Below are positions 36,459-45,895 of a stretch of 64,000 nucleotides of DNA, one piece after another. Each line of letters begins with the position of its first letter. Position 1 is the stretch's first letter. This DNA comes from Shewanella kaireitica. GTDB taxonomy: Bacteria; Pseudomonadota; Gammaproteobacteria; Enterobacterales; Shewanellaceae. The notes below the pieces were generated by a model, which was not told where the DNA came from, searched no databases, and saw only the letters and a program-made list of their open reading frames with translations. The stretch covers positions 1 through 64,000 of the forward strand of contig NZ_JAKIKQ010000007.1 of NCBI RefSeq assembly GCF_023284045.1, written 5' to 3'. The position numbers and the translations under genes are program-made.

Positions 36459-39063
36459 AGTAGTAAAGAAAAAGCTCTTCTCTCCTATTTGGCTACTACC
36501 GATTATCGCATTGGCGCTCGGAGCGTGGTTAGGAGTTAAAAGTATTCGCGAGTCTGGCGTAGAGGTCAGAATACACTTTCCAAGTGCCACTGGTATGGAT
36601 ATTGGTAAAACCTTGGTGAAGTATCAAGGCCTTACAGTTGGTAAAGTTGTTGATATCAGTATCGACGATGACCTTCAAGGTGTAAATGTTGATGTTTTAA
36701 TGGATTACCGTTCCTCACCATTTCTCAACAAAGAGACCAAGTTTTGGCTGGTTAAACCTAAGGCTTCAATTACCGGCGTTGAAGGATTAGATACCTTATT
36801 TTCAGGTAATTATATTGGGATTTTGCCAGGTGAGGGTGAATCAGCTTCTTTTTTTGAAGCAGAGATCAGTGCACCAGTGATTACACCAGGTAACGAAGGC
36901 CTAATCGTTAACATCACCTCTGAAAAGTTAGGTTCGTTAGATGTTGGCTCTCCGTTATTCTATCGACAGATCCCAGTGGGGCAAGTTGTTGGTTACCGTC
37001 TAGATAGCAGTAATAAAATCATAGTTACAGCCTTTATCCAGCAGCAATATGCAAAGTTAGTCAAAGTTGATTCACAGTTTTGGAATGTGTCTGGTATTAG
37101 TGTTGACGCTTCTCTTGCCGGTATTGAAGTTCGCAGCGAAAGTTTAGCGGCGATTCTTGCAGGCGGCATTAGCTTTAGTTCAAATGATAAGTCTCCCTCA
37201 GCAGAAAATAGACACGAATTTGCCTTGTATGATAGCGAGAAGCAAGCCTTTGGTGGTATTGAGTTTACATTAACAGCTAACGGCACAGAGTCAGTGGCCA
37301 ACAATACCGCCATTGTTTTTCGTGGCATTAATATAGGCCGGGTTACCAATAAAATCCTAACTGATAACGGTATATCTTTAGAGGCTAAAATCGACAGTAA
37401 ATATGCCGAGCTGTTAGCAGGAACATCATCATTTTGGTTAGAAGGCGCAGATATATCTCTAAGTGGCATCAATCATCCAGAGCGACTACTTACTGGCAGT
37501 GTAATTAACTTTATTGCGGGTTCTGGCGATCCGCTGCAGCAATATCCCTTGCTAACAACTAAACCAGAACCAAAAAATAGTAACAAGCTTGCGTTAACGC
37601 TGGACTCTGATACCAATCCTGGCGTTTCGGCCGGCGCGGAATTACGTTTCAAACAGATAAAAATAGGTACAGTACTGTCCAGCAAGTTAAATAAAGCGCT
37701 AACTAAAGTTGAGTATGATATCGAAGTCGATGCGGATTTCAGTAGTTTACTCACCAAAGGCAGCTATTTTGTCGCCGAATCCGTACTTTCAATGGAAGCC
37801 AACTTAGACGGCGTTGCGGTAAAGGCTCGCGAACTCAACACATTTACTAATGGTGCATTAAGTTTGGTAAAAGGTGCTAGCAACCAGCAGTTAACTAACG
37901 GTGCATCGCTAAAAGTATTTGCTAGCAGTAACGAAGCAGACAACTACTTTGAGAATTCGAGCCTAATAACTCGACAACTTTTCAGCAATGATGCCGCTAA
38001 TGTGGTTGAGGGCTCGCCGATTTACTATAAAAAAATGCAGATTGGTCAAGTTAACAAGGTTGATTGGCAACGAAAGAGTAACGATTTTATAATTGATATC
38101 AGTATCCAAAAAACATTTGCATCACTGTTAACTGACAAAACCGTTTTTTGGCGCAATAGCGCGTTAGCAATCAATGCCAGTTTAAGTGGTATTGAAGTCG
38201 AAATGTCGCCACTACAAGGCGCGATTAAAGGTGGGATCACTTTAGGACTCCTTGAGCATCCAGCACAAGGACGAGAAAACCAACTATATGATTCTAAATT
38301 CCTTGCGTTAAGCCAATCAACGGCGATAACGATGACCTTCCCCGCCAGCGTAAAATTGGCTAAGAAGGCCCCTATCCGCTATTTGGGTCATAAAGTGGGT
38401 GAAGTGGAGTCAGTTGTACTGAGCAAAGATCTGACTGAGCTAGATGTGTCGGCTTACCTTTATGGCGACTACGCCGCTAACTTCAATCAACAAGACGCTA
38501 GCTTTTCCATTGTGGACGCAAAAGTTTCACTGTCAGGAATTGAAGCGCCTGAAACTCTGATTACTGGACCTTATATTTCAGTCGTTCCAGGGATCAGTAC
38601 ACAGACAGCTTCGCGCTTTGTCGGTTTAATAGACAAACCATTTTATAACCTAGATAACGCTCTTACCTTTATCATCACTAATAATAACTTAGGTTCTATC
38701 AATAAAGGCACTGCTATCTTCTTTCGCGGTATAAAAGTCGGTCAAGTAGATAGTTACCAGTTGATTTCTGATGGTACCGGTGTAGAAATGACCGCTCACA
38801 TTGAGAGCCGATATAAACATCTAGTGAATAGCTCTAGTGTACTTTGGGATCTTTCGGGTGTTAAAGTTGATGTAGGACTATTTTCTGGTGCGCAGATTGA
38901 AACCGGCTCACTTGAAACTATTCTTAGTGGAGGAATTGGCCTCGCGACCAAAGAGGTAACGTCAGTAGAAAATATGATTGCCCCTCAACATAAATTCCCG
39001 CTTAACGCTGCTGTCGACCCTATTTGGTTAGACTGGGCACCAAAGCAATCTGCGACTGACTGA
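36436..39063 (+). CDS. letB: LetB (YebT/PqiB-type) multi-MCE lipid transport protein
   Basis: An 875-aa protein anchored by one N-terminal helix (IWLLPIIALALGAWLG, about 19-34) with seven tandem MCE domains. Each domain has a recurring F/YRxxxVGxV-type strand: LVKYQGLTVGKV, LFYRQIPVGQV, IVFRGINIGRV, LRFKQIKIGTV, IYYKKMQIGQV, IRYLGHKVGEV and IFFRGIKVGQV. Seven domains and the length equal those of E. coli LetB, which forms a hexameric tunnel spanning the periplasm. The genes upstream encode the LetA partner. A terminator follows about 25 nt downstream. The N terminus overlaps the letA second half. Confidence 0.95.
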   Translation: MTQVQTPKVVKKKLFSPIWLLPIIALALGAWLGVKSIRESGVEVRIHFPSATGMDIGKTLVKYQGLTVGKVVDISIDDDLQGVNVDVLMDYRSSPFLNKETKFWLVKPKASITGVEGLDTLFSGNYIGILPGEGESASFFEAEISAPVITPGNEGLIVNITSEKLGSLDVGSPLFYRQIPVGQVVGYRLDSSNKIIVTAFIQQQYAKLVKVDSQFWNVSGISVDASLAGIEVRSESLAAILAGGISFSSNDKSPSAENRHEFALYDSEKQAFGGIEFTLTANGTESVANNTAIVFRGINIGRVTNKILTDNGISLEAKIDSKYAELLAGTSSFWLEGADISLSGINHPERLLTGSVINFIAGSGDPLQQYPLLTTKPEPKNSNKLALTLDSDTNPGVSAGAELRFKQIKIGTVLSSKLNKALTKVEYDIEVDADFSSLLTKGSYFVAESVLSMEANLDGVAVKARELNTFTNGALSLVKGASNQQLTNGASLKVFASSNEADNYFENSSLITRQLFSNDAANVVEGSPIYYKKMQIGQVNKVDWQRKSNDFIIDISIQKTFASLLTDKTVFWRNSALAINASLSGIEVEMSPLQGAIKGGITLGLLEHPAQGRENQLYDSKFLALSQSTAITMTFPASVKLAKKAPIRYLGHKVGEVESVVLSKDLTELDVSAYLYGDYAANFNQQDASFSIVDAKVSLSGIEAPETLITGPYISVVPGISTQTASRFVGLIDKPFYNLDNALTFIITNNNLGSINKGTAIFFRGIKVGQVDSYQLISDGTGVEMTAHIESRYKHLVNSSSVLWDLSGVKVDVGLFSGAQIETGSLETILSGGIGLATKEVTSVENMIAPQHKFPLNAAVDPIWLDWAPKQSATD

Positions 39064-39087
39064 TTTCCTATTTAAAGTTCCATAAGG

Positions 39088-39122
39088 GGCGATTGCTTAA
39101 ATACCTAAGTTATCGCCTTTTT
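39088..39122 (+). terminator. Terminator after letB
   Basis: Stem GGCGAT/ATCGCC extended by CTTA/TAAG across a 2-by-2 internal loop, followed by TTTTTC. It lies between letB and the convergent spmAB gene. Confidence 0.85.
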
Positions 39123-39142
39123 CATAGCAATAAGATCATGCA

Positions 39143-40369
39143 TTAACCATAAAAATGGTAACACACCAGGATCGCGGCCACTATACCCGCTAGATCTGCA
39201 AATAAACCGCAAGCAAGAGCATGCCTACCATTGCGTATTCCAACGGCACCAAAATACACCGCCAACACATAAAACGTCGTTTCTGTACTGCCTTGCAATA
39301 TTGCCGCAAGACGTCCAGCAAAAGAATCAACGCCATAGTATTGCATAGTCTCAAGCATCATCGCTCTTGCACCAGAGCCACTAAATGGTTTCATAATAGC
39401 GGTAGGCATGGCATCAACGAAGCGAGTGTCGCCGCCTGCAAATGCGACAACACCCGCCAATATATTTAGTAGATAATCAAGCGCACCGGAAGCACGCAGC
39501 AACGCAATAGCTAATAACATAGCAAGAAGATAAGGGATAAGCTTTATGGATTGGGCAAAGCCCTCTTTCGCTCCTTCAATAAACTCATCATACACAGCAA
39601 TTTTACGCAGGCCGGCAACCAGTACAAAGCTGAAAATGAGTAACAATAGAATACCGTTCCCCATTGCGGTACTCACATCACCGATTGCTGCCACTGTAAG
39701 GGTAGACAAGTAGAACATCAAAGCCGTTAACGTAACCATAACTCCGGCAGCATAAGCCATGACCACCGTATTTAAAACTGATAAACGCTGCACAATAGCC
39801 ACGGCCAGTACGCCCGCTAACGTCGATGCTGACGTAGCCAATAAGATAGGTAGAAATATATCAGCAGGCGCTGCCGCTCCTTGCTGTGCACGATAAAGAA
39901 ATACAGTAACTGGCACCAACGTAATAGAAGAGGTATTGAGGACTAAAAACAAAATTTGCGCATTAGTCGCGGTGTGCTTTACTGGATTTAAAGACTGTAG
40001 GTCTTGCATCGCTTTTAAGCCAAGCGGAGTGGCTGCATTGTCTAAACCTAGCATATTAGCGGTTAGGTTCATGGTAACACTGCCGTAGGCGGGGTGCCCT
40101 CTTGGCACCTCGGGCATCAGACGTGATAATAACGGCTCAAAAGCACGGGAAAAGAACGCAACGACCCCAGCCTTTTCGCCGACCCGCATAAGCCCCATCC
40201 ACAAACAAAGTACACCAATAAGGCCTAACGCTATCTCTGCGGCTAATTTAGCACTGGAAAAAATGGCTGCAACACTTTCGCTTAGTACGTCAAAGTTGCC
40301 ACTTAGGAGTTGTATAAAGATGGCAGACAATGCAACGGCAAAAAAACTAAACCAAATCTTATTTAACAC
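39143..40369 (-). CDS. Fused SpmA-SpmB nucleoside-recognition (Gate) membrane protein
   Basis: A 408-aa polytopic inner-membrane protein with about ten helices. The N-terminal half is SpmA-like (WMGLMRVGEKAGVV, NLTANMLGLDNAATPLGLKAM) and the C-terminal half SpmB-like (KEGFAQSIKLIPYLLAM, GDTRFVDAMPTAIMKPFSGSGARAMM). Both contain the Gate (nucleoside recognition) domain. In Bacillus the separate proteins act in spore core dehydration; in non-sporulating gammaproteobacteria the role is unknown, possibly small-molecule transport. GTG start at 40369 with GAGGG 6 nt upstream. It is convergent with letB, divergent from rsmF. Confidence 0.88.
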   Translation of the reverse strand: MLNKIWFSFFAVALSAIFIQLLSGNFDVLSESVAAIFSSAKLAAEIALGLIGVLCLWMGLMRVGEKAGVVAFFSRAFEPLLSRLMPEVPRGHPAYGSVTMNLTANMLGLDNAATPLGLKAMQDLQSLNPVKHTATNAQILFLVLNTSSITLVPVTVFLYRAQQGAAAPADIFLPILLATSASTLAGVLAVAIVQRLSVLNTVVMAYAAGVMVTLTALMFYLSTLTVAAIGDVSTAMGNGILLLLIFSFVLVAGLRKIAVYDEFIEGAKEGFAQSIKLIPYLLAMLLAIALLRASGALDYLLNILAGVVAFAGGDTRFVDAMPTAIMKPFSGSGARAMMLETMQYYGVDSFAGRLAAILQGSTETTFYVLAVYFGAVGIRNGRHALACGLFADLAGIVAAILVCYHFYG

Positions 40370-40480
40370 TCACTTCCCTCTCGCGATCTAGTGCAACGCT
40401 GCACTCTTCCATACATGTGCTCCCACTATATCTATATTTCAGTATATAATCAGATTACTTTATCGCATTACCTTCAGCAT

Positions 40481-41905
40481 ATGGCTCATTTTAATCAAAA
40501 TTTTATCAATAGCATCGAACAAGATCTTCCTTCTCACCTCTCTATGGAAGATTTTATCTGCTTTAGCAGTAAGCCGCTGCGACCCTCTATACGTGTAAAT
40601 ACACTAAAGATTTCAAGCAATGATTTTATCAAGCTAATGGCGCCTAAAGGTTGGCATTTTGATCCCGTTCCTTGGTGTGAAAATGGTTACTGGATTGAAT
40701 TAGACCAAGATGTCCAACTCGGTAATACCATAGAGCACCTACAAGGACTGTTTTATATTCAAGAAGCCAGCTCAATGTTACCGCCAACTGCACTCCTTTC
40801 AATAGAGCAAACTGGTACTCAGCACTGTGTGTTAGACATGGCGTCGGCCCCCGGTTCTAAGACGACACAAATTGCCGCTTTAATGGCCAATAAAGGCTTA
40901 CTTGTAGCAAACGAATACTCCGCCAGTCGCATTAAAGTGCTACATGCAAATATCGCCCGCATGGGCGTAGCAAACTGTGCGCTAACACACTTTGATGCTC
41001 GTGTATTTGGCGAGTATATGTTCGAAATATTTGATTCTATATTGCTCGATGCGCCTTGTAGCGGTGAAGGCACCATAAGAAAAGATCCTGACGCATTAAA
41101 GAATTGGGACAATAATGATGTAAAGGGAATTGTTGATACCCAAAAGGCGCTCATTGACTCAGCTTTTCAATCATTAAAAACTGGCGGTGAACTGGTTTAT
41201 TCAACCTGTGCACTAAGCCGACAAGAGAACCAGAATGTTTGTGACTATTTAAAGCAACGCTACCCCGATGCTGTAGAGTTCGTGAATCTATCTTCACTGT
41301 TTCCTGGCGCAGATAAGTCTTGTACCGAAGAGGGTTTCTTGCATGTGTGGCCACAAATATATGACAGCGAAGGTTTCTTTGTTGCCAAAATTAAGAAAGT
41401 CACTTCGATAGAGCGAGCATTGCCTGAACCCAAAAAACAAAAGAATTTTCCATTTGAAAAGGCGTCTGCTAAAAAAATTGCCGAGATAGTCGAATATCTA
41501 AAAACATCATTTGATATCGTGTTACCAAGTGAAAACGATATCTACGTTCGAGACACAGAAGTTTGGCTTTTCCCTGAAGCCTTCCATAAACTCATCGGTA
41601 AAATGCGTTTTCAACGTATTGGAATGAAATTAGCTGATGTGCTTAAAAAAGGGTTTAAAGTCAAGCATGAAGCGGTATTGGCGTTAGCGTCACCGGATAC
41701 TATCGAGCTCACCGATGATGAGGCACAAGTATTTTTAATGGGTAGAGATATTACCTTGAGTAAAAAAGTGAAACCTCAAGGTGAGACCATTGTCAGTTAT
41801 GCGGGAGTATCTTTGGGAGTGGTTAAACACCTAGGCAATAAGTTAAAAAACAATCTTCCCAGAGACTTAGTTAAAGATAAGATTGCGCGCTACAAACAGC
41901 CGTAA
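40481..41905 (+). CDS. rsmF: 16S rRNA (cytosine(1407)-C5)-methyltransferase RsmF
   Basis: SAM-dependent m5C methyltransferase of 16S rRNA C1407 (YebU in E. coli). From ATG 40481 the protein has 474 aa; the 30-residue upstream extension does not fit the family. It carries the SAM-binding block LDMASAPGSKTTQIAA, the catalytic Cys motifs LLDAPCSGEGTIRKDP and VYSTCALSRQEN, and the C-terminal PUA-like part (LGVVKHLGNKLKNNLPRDLV). Length is close to that of E. coli RsmF (479 aa). The synteny letAB-rsmF-sdsR is like that of enterobacteria, with spmAB inserted here. No good ribosome site is visible before ATG. Confidence 0.94.
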   Translation: MAHFNQNFINSIEQDLPSHLSMEDFICFSSKPLRPSIRVNTLKISSNDFIKLMAPKGWHFDPVPWCENGYWIELDQDVQLGNTIEHLQGLFYIQEASSMLPPTALLSIEQTGTQHCVLDMASAPGSKTTQIAALMANKGLLVANEYSASRIKVLHANIARMGVANCALTHFDARVFGEYMFEIFDSILLDAPCSGEGTIRKDPDALKNWDNNDVKGIVDTQKALIDSAFQSLKTGGELVYSTCALSRQENQNVCDYLKQRYPDAVEFVNLSSLFPGADKSCTEEGFLHVWPQIYDSEGFFVAKIKKVTSIERALPEPKKQKNFPFEKASAKKIAEIVEYLKTSFDIVLPSENDIYVRDTEVWLFPEAFHKLIGKMRFQRIGMKLADVLKKGFKVKHEAVLALASPDTIELTDDEAQVFLMGRDITLSKKVKPQGETIVSYAGVSLGVVKHLGNKLKNNLPRDLVKDKIARYKQP

Positions 41906-41967
41906 TCTTTAGTTACATATAGACTGGACGTAATTAAAAAAAATTAGGCCTAAATGGGAAAGCTCTA

Positions 41968-41974
41968 CTACACT
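41968..41974 (+). promoter_or_regulatory. Sigma-S-type -10 element of the SdsR-like sRNA
   Basis: CTACACT matches the sigma-S -10 consensus (CTAYACT) and lies 60-70 nt before the conserved SdsR core. Preceding sequence has no good sigma-70 -35 box. The E. coli sdsR promoter is likewise strictly sigma-S dependent. Confidence 0.65.
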
Positions 41975-41980
41975 CAATAA

Positions 41981-42109
41981 CACTAGTTTGAACAGAGATT
42001 GAGCAATTAGCAGATTTTAACCTTAAGTGGTTAACACCAGTAGCGCACGGCTCCTTGAGAGCCATTCCCCTAGACCCAGAACAATTGGAATAGTTTTGGG
42101 TCTTTTTTT
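41981..42109 (+). ncRNA. sdsR: SdsR (RyeB)-like small RNA
   Basis: Between rsmF and tatD, the sequence TAGCGCACGGCTC, a loop, GAGCCATT-CCCT-GACC and a final hairpin with T run reproduce the core of E. coli SdsR in the same order. The core starts at 42041. The central hairpin is GGCTC/GAGCC with a 5-nt loop; the terminator AGACCCAGAAC/GTTTTGGGTCT ends in seven T. In enterobacteria SdsR is a stationary-phase, Hfq-dependent sRNA, also encoded close downstream of rsmF. The 5' end is inferred from the -10 element; processing could give a shorter form starting nearer 42005. Confidence 0.85.
42070..42109 (+). terminator. Terminator of the SdsR-like sRNA
   Basis: Stem of 11 pairs AGACCCAGAAC/GTTTTGGGTCT with one G-U pair, loop AATTGGAATA, followed by TTTTTTTG. 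It forms the 3' end of the sRNA. Confidence 0.9.
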
Positions 42110-42161
42110 GCCTGTTTTTTACTAGGTTACAACTTCCAAAGCTATAACGGATAAATAAGCA

Positions 42162-42965
42162 TTATCTACCGGCTAGGTGTGCAGCATCTTTGAACAAGTT
42201 GAAGAAGTTTTCAGTTGTATACTCAGCCACATCAGGGTATTTTTCACCTCGAAGCTCTGCAACAAACTCGGCGACATCACGAACAAATGCAGGCTGGTTC
42301 TCTTTACCACGATGGGGAACAGGTGCTAAATAGGGTGAGTCGGTTTCAACCAGCAATCTATCTTTTGGGACCTTTCTAATCACACTACGTAGTTCGCCAG
42401 CATTCTTAAACGTCACAATGCCTGAAACTGAAATATAAAACCCCATATCAATAGCAGCTTTCGCCATTTCCCAGCTTTCGGTAAAACAGTGTAATACGCC
42501 ACCAACGCTATCCGCATTGCCGCGCTTTAAAAAGTTAAGCGTATCTTCTCGAGCATCACGGGTATGAATGATTAGAGGCTTTTTCACTTTAACGGCCAAA
42601 TCAATTTGCTGTTCAAAACAAGATTGCTGCAATGCTTTTGTCTCATTGGCATAAAAATAATCAAGCCCGGTTTCACCAATAGCAACCACCTTTTCATCAC
42701 GGGCGAATTGCTCTATTTCTTCAACATTAAGGCCATCTTGGACATCTAATGGGTGCACGCCTGCTGATAGAAAAACTTCGTCAAACGACGCCATTTTCTG
42801 CTTCATCTCAATAAAGCCTTGTTGCCTAACGTTTACGCAAAGGAAGTAAGCAATATCACGTGCTTTGGCAGCACTTATGATATTTTTTAGTGAGTCTTGA
42901 TCTGGCGCCGTTTTAAGGCGATCTAGATGGCAATGTGAATCGATAAGCACGGGTAAGTCCAACAA
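42162..42965 (-). CDS. TatD family metal-dependent hydrolase (YcfH-like)
   Basis: TIM-barrel metallo-hydrolase of the TatD family; relatives have 3'-5' DNase or other phosphoesterase activity. Key segments are the metal-binding SHCHLD near the start, GETGLDYFY, VKKPLIIHTRDARED, GGVLHCFTESWEMAK and LLVETDSPYLAPVPHRGKENQP. The frame opens with two TTG codons (42965 and 42962) without a ribosome site. The GTG at 42950, giving the family-like start M-LIDSHCHLD with GGA 8 nt upstream, is the likelier start. It follows pilZ on the same strand, as the last gene of the pabC-mltG-tmk-holB-pilZ-tatD run. The exact substrate is unknown. Confidence 0.92.
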   Translation of the reverse strand: MLDLPVLIDSHCHLDRLKTAPDQDSLKNIISAAKARDIAYFLCVNVRQQGFIEMKQKMASFDEVFLSAGVHPLDVQDGLNVEEIEQFARDEKVVAIGETGLDYFYANETKALQQSCFEQQIDLAVKVKKPLIIHTRDAREDTLNFLKRGNADSVGGVLHCFTESWEMAKAAIDMGFYISVSGIVTFKNAGELRSVIRKVPKDRLLVETDSPYLAPVPHRGKENQPAFVRDVAEFVAELRGEKYPDVAEYTTENFFNLFKDAAHLAGR

Positions 42966-42991
42966 GCAAAAAGGAGAGCAAGTCTACCGAG

Positions 42992-43318
42992 CTACATAGT
43001 GCAGGTCAAATCTGAAGAGGATAGTTCATGTGACAATAACTGTTCGATATGGTGTTTATGCATATCAGGTTCAGAAACAATTTTAACGCCTATGCCAGCC
43101 GGGCGGCCACCAGGAGCACCGAGAGGGTTTATCCAAACAACAGAGCCCTCAAACTGCATCTTTTCAGTCGTTCCAGGCAATCGATAAACCACTGACAATG
43201 ATTGCCCTAAAACAAAGCTATCAGTGCTGCCAATAAATAACCCCGCTGGCTTAATAAAAGGCATATAAGCCCGATATAGCTGGTGCAAAGTGTCAAAATT
43301 AACAACAAGATTTGTCAT
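42992..43318 (-). CDS. PilZ domain protein
   Basis: A 108-aa single-domain PilZ protein related to Pseudomonas PilZ (PA2960), which is needed for type IV pilus biogenesis. It lies in the same holB-pilZ-tatD order. Segments LGQSLSVVYRLPGTTEKMQFEGSVVWINP and RPAGIGVKIV mark the PilZ beta barrel. The RxxxR c-di-GMP-binding motif typical of receptor-type PilZ domains is not visible near the N terminus, consistent with the non-binding PilZ type. It starts 6 nt after the holB stop. Confidence 0.88.
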   Translation of the reverse strand: MTNLVVNFDTLHQLYRAYMPFIKPAGLFIGSTDSFVLGQSLSVVYRLPGTTEKMQFEGSVVWINPLGAPGGRPAGIGVKIVSEPDMHKHHIEQLLSHELSSSDLTCTM

Positions 43319-43324
43319 AGAAAA

Positions 43325-44242
43325 TTAGCGCTCCATTAATTGAGTATATTCCAGCACAATGCTTTCAAATAAGCCGAGTACATTAATTGTTGGCATTACT
43401 GAAAGCCGTGTTTCTTGCTGCATGATTTTAGCGGCAAATGTGACAATCGATGAGCGTTTTAACGGCTCAATAGTGCAGTCTGTAACCAATTTTCTATGCA
43501 GTACGAGATATAAAACTTTAATCGCGTCAGAAACTTGCTTTTCATTTACATTTTGTAAACTAGCACAGAGCTGCTTTGACGACAAACTTTCAATCCAACC
43601 TTTTCTAAACGCTAGGAGGCTTTGGTAGCGGTCAGTCTCAATAGCCGACACAATGGCTAGCGGTCCACCAACGACTGGCAAGCTCCAGCTATAATCCGTA
43701 GATGTTTTTAATTCATCGTTGAGCCAAGCCTTTACTTCAATTCTAGTTGGAAGTTTCACCTGGACTCGCTGGCAGCGACTACTTATCGTTGCCATCAATC
43801 GGCTTGGCGAGTTAGCTTGCAACAGCAATATCGTTTCTTTACCTGGTTCTTCAAGTGTTTTAAGTAAGGCATTCGCTGAAGCCTGATTGAGTCGCTCACA
43901 ATTTAATATCACAGCGACACGTCGACCGCCCTGCTGAGCAGTCGTGGTTAGTTTCTGGCACAAGGCTCTTATCTGATCGACTTTTATCTGCGCGCCATCA
44001 GCCTCTATTTGATAAAAGTCTGGATGACTATTAGCCTCTACTAGCTGACATGCTTTACAAAAACCGCAGGCACCTGCTTGGCCAACCTGGCTACATAGTG
44101 CCGCTTTTGCCAGATCCAGAGCGAGAATTTCACCGCCATAACCAGCATCTAAGCCGATAAGATAAGCATGTGCAACTTGTTGTCGCTTTAACTGTGCATT
44201 AAATGTATCACTCGCACTTTGCAACCAAGGTAACTGTTGCAT
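43325..44242 (-). CDS. holB: DNA polymerase III subunit delta'
   Basis: Clamp-loader subunit delta' of DNA polymerase III. From ATG 44242 the protein has 305 aa and begins MQQLPWLQSASDTF; the longer frame overlaps tmk and is not credible. It has the AAA+ fold, with a zinc-binding Cys cluster (CSQVGQAGACGFCKACQLVEANSHPDF), the SRC-type arginine-finger motif (ATISSRCQRV) and a C-terminal collar domain. It starts 1 nt after the tmk stop (44244), a typical coupled arrangement. It ends just before pilZ. Confidence 0.95.
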   Translation of the reverse strand: MQQLPWLQSASDTFNAQLKRQQVAHAYLIGLDAGYGGEILALDLAKAALCSQVGQAGACGFCKACQLVEANSHPDFYQIEADGAQIKVDQIRALCQKLTTTAQQGGRRVAVILNCERLNQASANALLKTLEEPGKETILLLQANSPSRLMATISSRCQRVQVKLPTRIEVKAWLNDELKTSTDYSWSLPVVGGPLAIVSAIETDRYQSLLAFRKGWIESLSSKQLCASLQNVNEKQVSDAIKVLYLVLHRKLVTDCTIEPLKRSSIVTFAAKIMQQETRLSVMPTINVLGLFESIVLEYTQLMER

Positions 44243-44243
44243 G

Positions 44244-44888
44244 CTACCAAGCCTGATCTTGTAAAACGGCGATAATATCTTTATGCACAGCAGCCATACT
44301 TTGGCTTGCATCGATGATCATGATTGAATCATCATTATCTGCGTATGACAAAAATGTCGCACGGGTGCGATTAAAGAATGCTAACTCTTGTTGCTCAATA
44401 CGGTCTAGCTCACCACGATTCGCCGCTCGTGCTAAGCCCAGCTTTGGGTCAATATCGAGGTAAAGTGTCAAATCAGGTTTGAATCCTTTTAGGGTCGCTT
44501 CGCTAATTGATGAAACGAGCGGCATTAGCCCACGGCCTCCACCTTGGTAGGCTAGTGACGACAAATTATGTCTATCACCTAAAACCCATTTACCTTCTGC
44601 AAGTGATGGCTTAATCACATTGGCGACTAACTGCGCTCTAGCTGCATAGAAAATTAAACATTCTGCTTCATCACACAATGGATCAGATTCATTGGCAACC
44701 TTCACTAAGTCACGCATCTGCTCCGCGAGTGGTGTGCCACCGGGTTCACGGGTACATACAGGCGCTTGCCCTGTATGCTTTTCAATAAAATCACGAACTA
44801 ATGCTATGGCGCTCGATTTACCCGCTCCCTCTAAACCCTCTATAACAATGAATTTTGAGTTTCTAACCTTGGTTGATTCTATAGTCAT
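44244..44888 (-). CDS. tmk: Thymidylate kinase
   Basis: Phosphorylates dTMP to dTDP. The 214-aa protein has the P-loop GLEGAGKS (18-25), the dTMP-binding DR(H) segment [20 protein letters not shown] and the lid arginines ([14 protein letters not shown]). It overlaps the mltG stop by 4 nt (ATGA-type junction) and is followed 1 nt later by holB, a conserved pabC-mltG-tmk-holB block. Confidence 0.96.
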   Translation of the reverse strand: MTIESTKVRNSKFIVIEGLEGAGKSSAIALVRDFIEKHTGQAPVCTREPGGTPLAEQMRDLVKVANESDPLCDEAECLIFYAARAQLVANVIKPSLAEGKWVLGDRHNLSSLAYQGGGRGLMPLVSSISEATLKGFKPDLTLYLDIDPKLGLARAANRGELDRIEQQELAFFNRTRATFLSYADNDDSIMIIDASQSMAAVHKDIIAVLQDQAW

Positions 44889-45895
44889 CGATTTCTCTGA
44901 TATTTGTTCACTGCTCGATTATGTTCTTGCAATGTTCTTGAAAATACATGGCTGCCATCATTTCGAGAGACAAAATAAAAATAATCCACATCCGCTGGGT
45001 TTGCTGCGGCTTGAATTGCTGCAAGACTCGGCGCCGCGATGGGCGTAGGTGGTAAGCCATTAATTCGATATGTATTAAATGCTGTTTTTTCTCTTAGATC
45101 TTTGCGGGTAATATTGCCTTCATAGCGTTCACCCATGCCGTAAATAACAGTAGGATCTGTTTGTAAACGCATGCCTTCATTTAGTCGATTAATAAATACA
45201 GCGGAAATCCAAGGACGTTCGCTTGCTTTACCTGTCTCCTTTTCAATTATTGATGCTAGGATCAGTAATTCATATGAAGATTTTAAAGGCAGCCCTTCTT
45301 GACGATTATTCCAAGCATTCTCCAATTCAACTTGCATTTTCCGATAACTTTCTTGCAATAATGACAAGGCTGAATTATTCGCTCTGTAATGATAAGTGTC
45401 GGGGAAAAACTTACCTTCAACTAATCCTGAATTATCGCCATTATCAAGCAATATTTGCGCAAACAGCCCTTCATCAAATCTAAGCTTGGGTTGCTCTAGT
45501 AACAGCTGTTGCCACTCTTTGACCGTTTGCCCTTCTAGTAAGGTAAGCGCAAAAGATTTCTCCCTCCCTGAGACAATTTTTTCCAGTAAGCTAGTCACCG
45601 TATCCTCAGGCTTAACATCATAGAGTCCAGATTTTATCTGTGCTAACTCAGGATTAAATCGTACTAACCATTTTAGCTTCCAACCATCATCTTCAATAAT
45701 ACTTTGCTGCCTAAGAAGCTGACTAAACTGGTTAAATGAGGTGCCTCTTTGGATCTCTAACTCCTGAGTTGCGTCTATCTTTAGCGGTGATTGGGCAAAC
45801 TGAGTTAACGTTTGGTAACCCCAGTATCCCCCAAGCGCAGCAATAGTAAGTAGCGTAAAACCCGTCGCTAAAAAACCAATTAAAAATTTCTTCAT
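44885..45895 (-). CDS. mltG: Endolytic murein transglycosylase MltG (YceG)
   Basis: Inner-membrane endolytic transglycosylase that cleaves nascent glycan strands and limits their length. The 336-aa protein has one N-terminal membrane helix ([22 protein letters not shown]), a LysM-like region, and the YceG catalytic domain with the catalytic Glu in ASIIEKETG, and then [10 protein letters not shown] and [22 protein letters not shown]. It overlaps both pabC upstream and tmk downstream by 4 nt, indicating tight translational coupling. Confidence 0.96.
   Translation of the reverse strand: MKKFLIGFLATGFTLLTIAALGGYWGYQTLTQFAQSPLKIDATQELEIQRGTSFNQFSQLLRQQSIIEDDGWKLKWLVRFNPELAQIKSGLYDVKPEDTVTSLLEKIVSGREKSFALTLLEGQTVKEWQQLLLEQPKLRFDEGLFAQILLDNGDNSGLVEGKFFPDTYHYRANNSALSLLQESYRKMQVELENAWNNRQEGLPLKSSYELLILASIIEKETGKASERPWISAVFINRLNEGMRLQTDPTVIYGMGERYEGNITRKDLREKTAFNTYRINGLPPTPIAAPSLAAIQAAANPADVDYFYFVSRNDGSHVFSRTLQEHNRAVNKYQRNR

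Noticed and set aside
44243..44311. N-terminal extension of HolB into tmk
   Set aside because: It lies within the tmk coding sequence in another frame. ATG 44242, 1 nt from the tmk stop, matches the family start.
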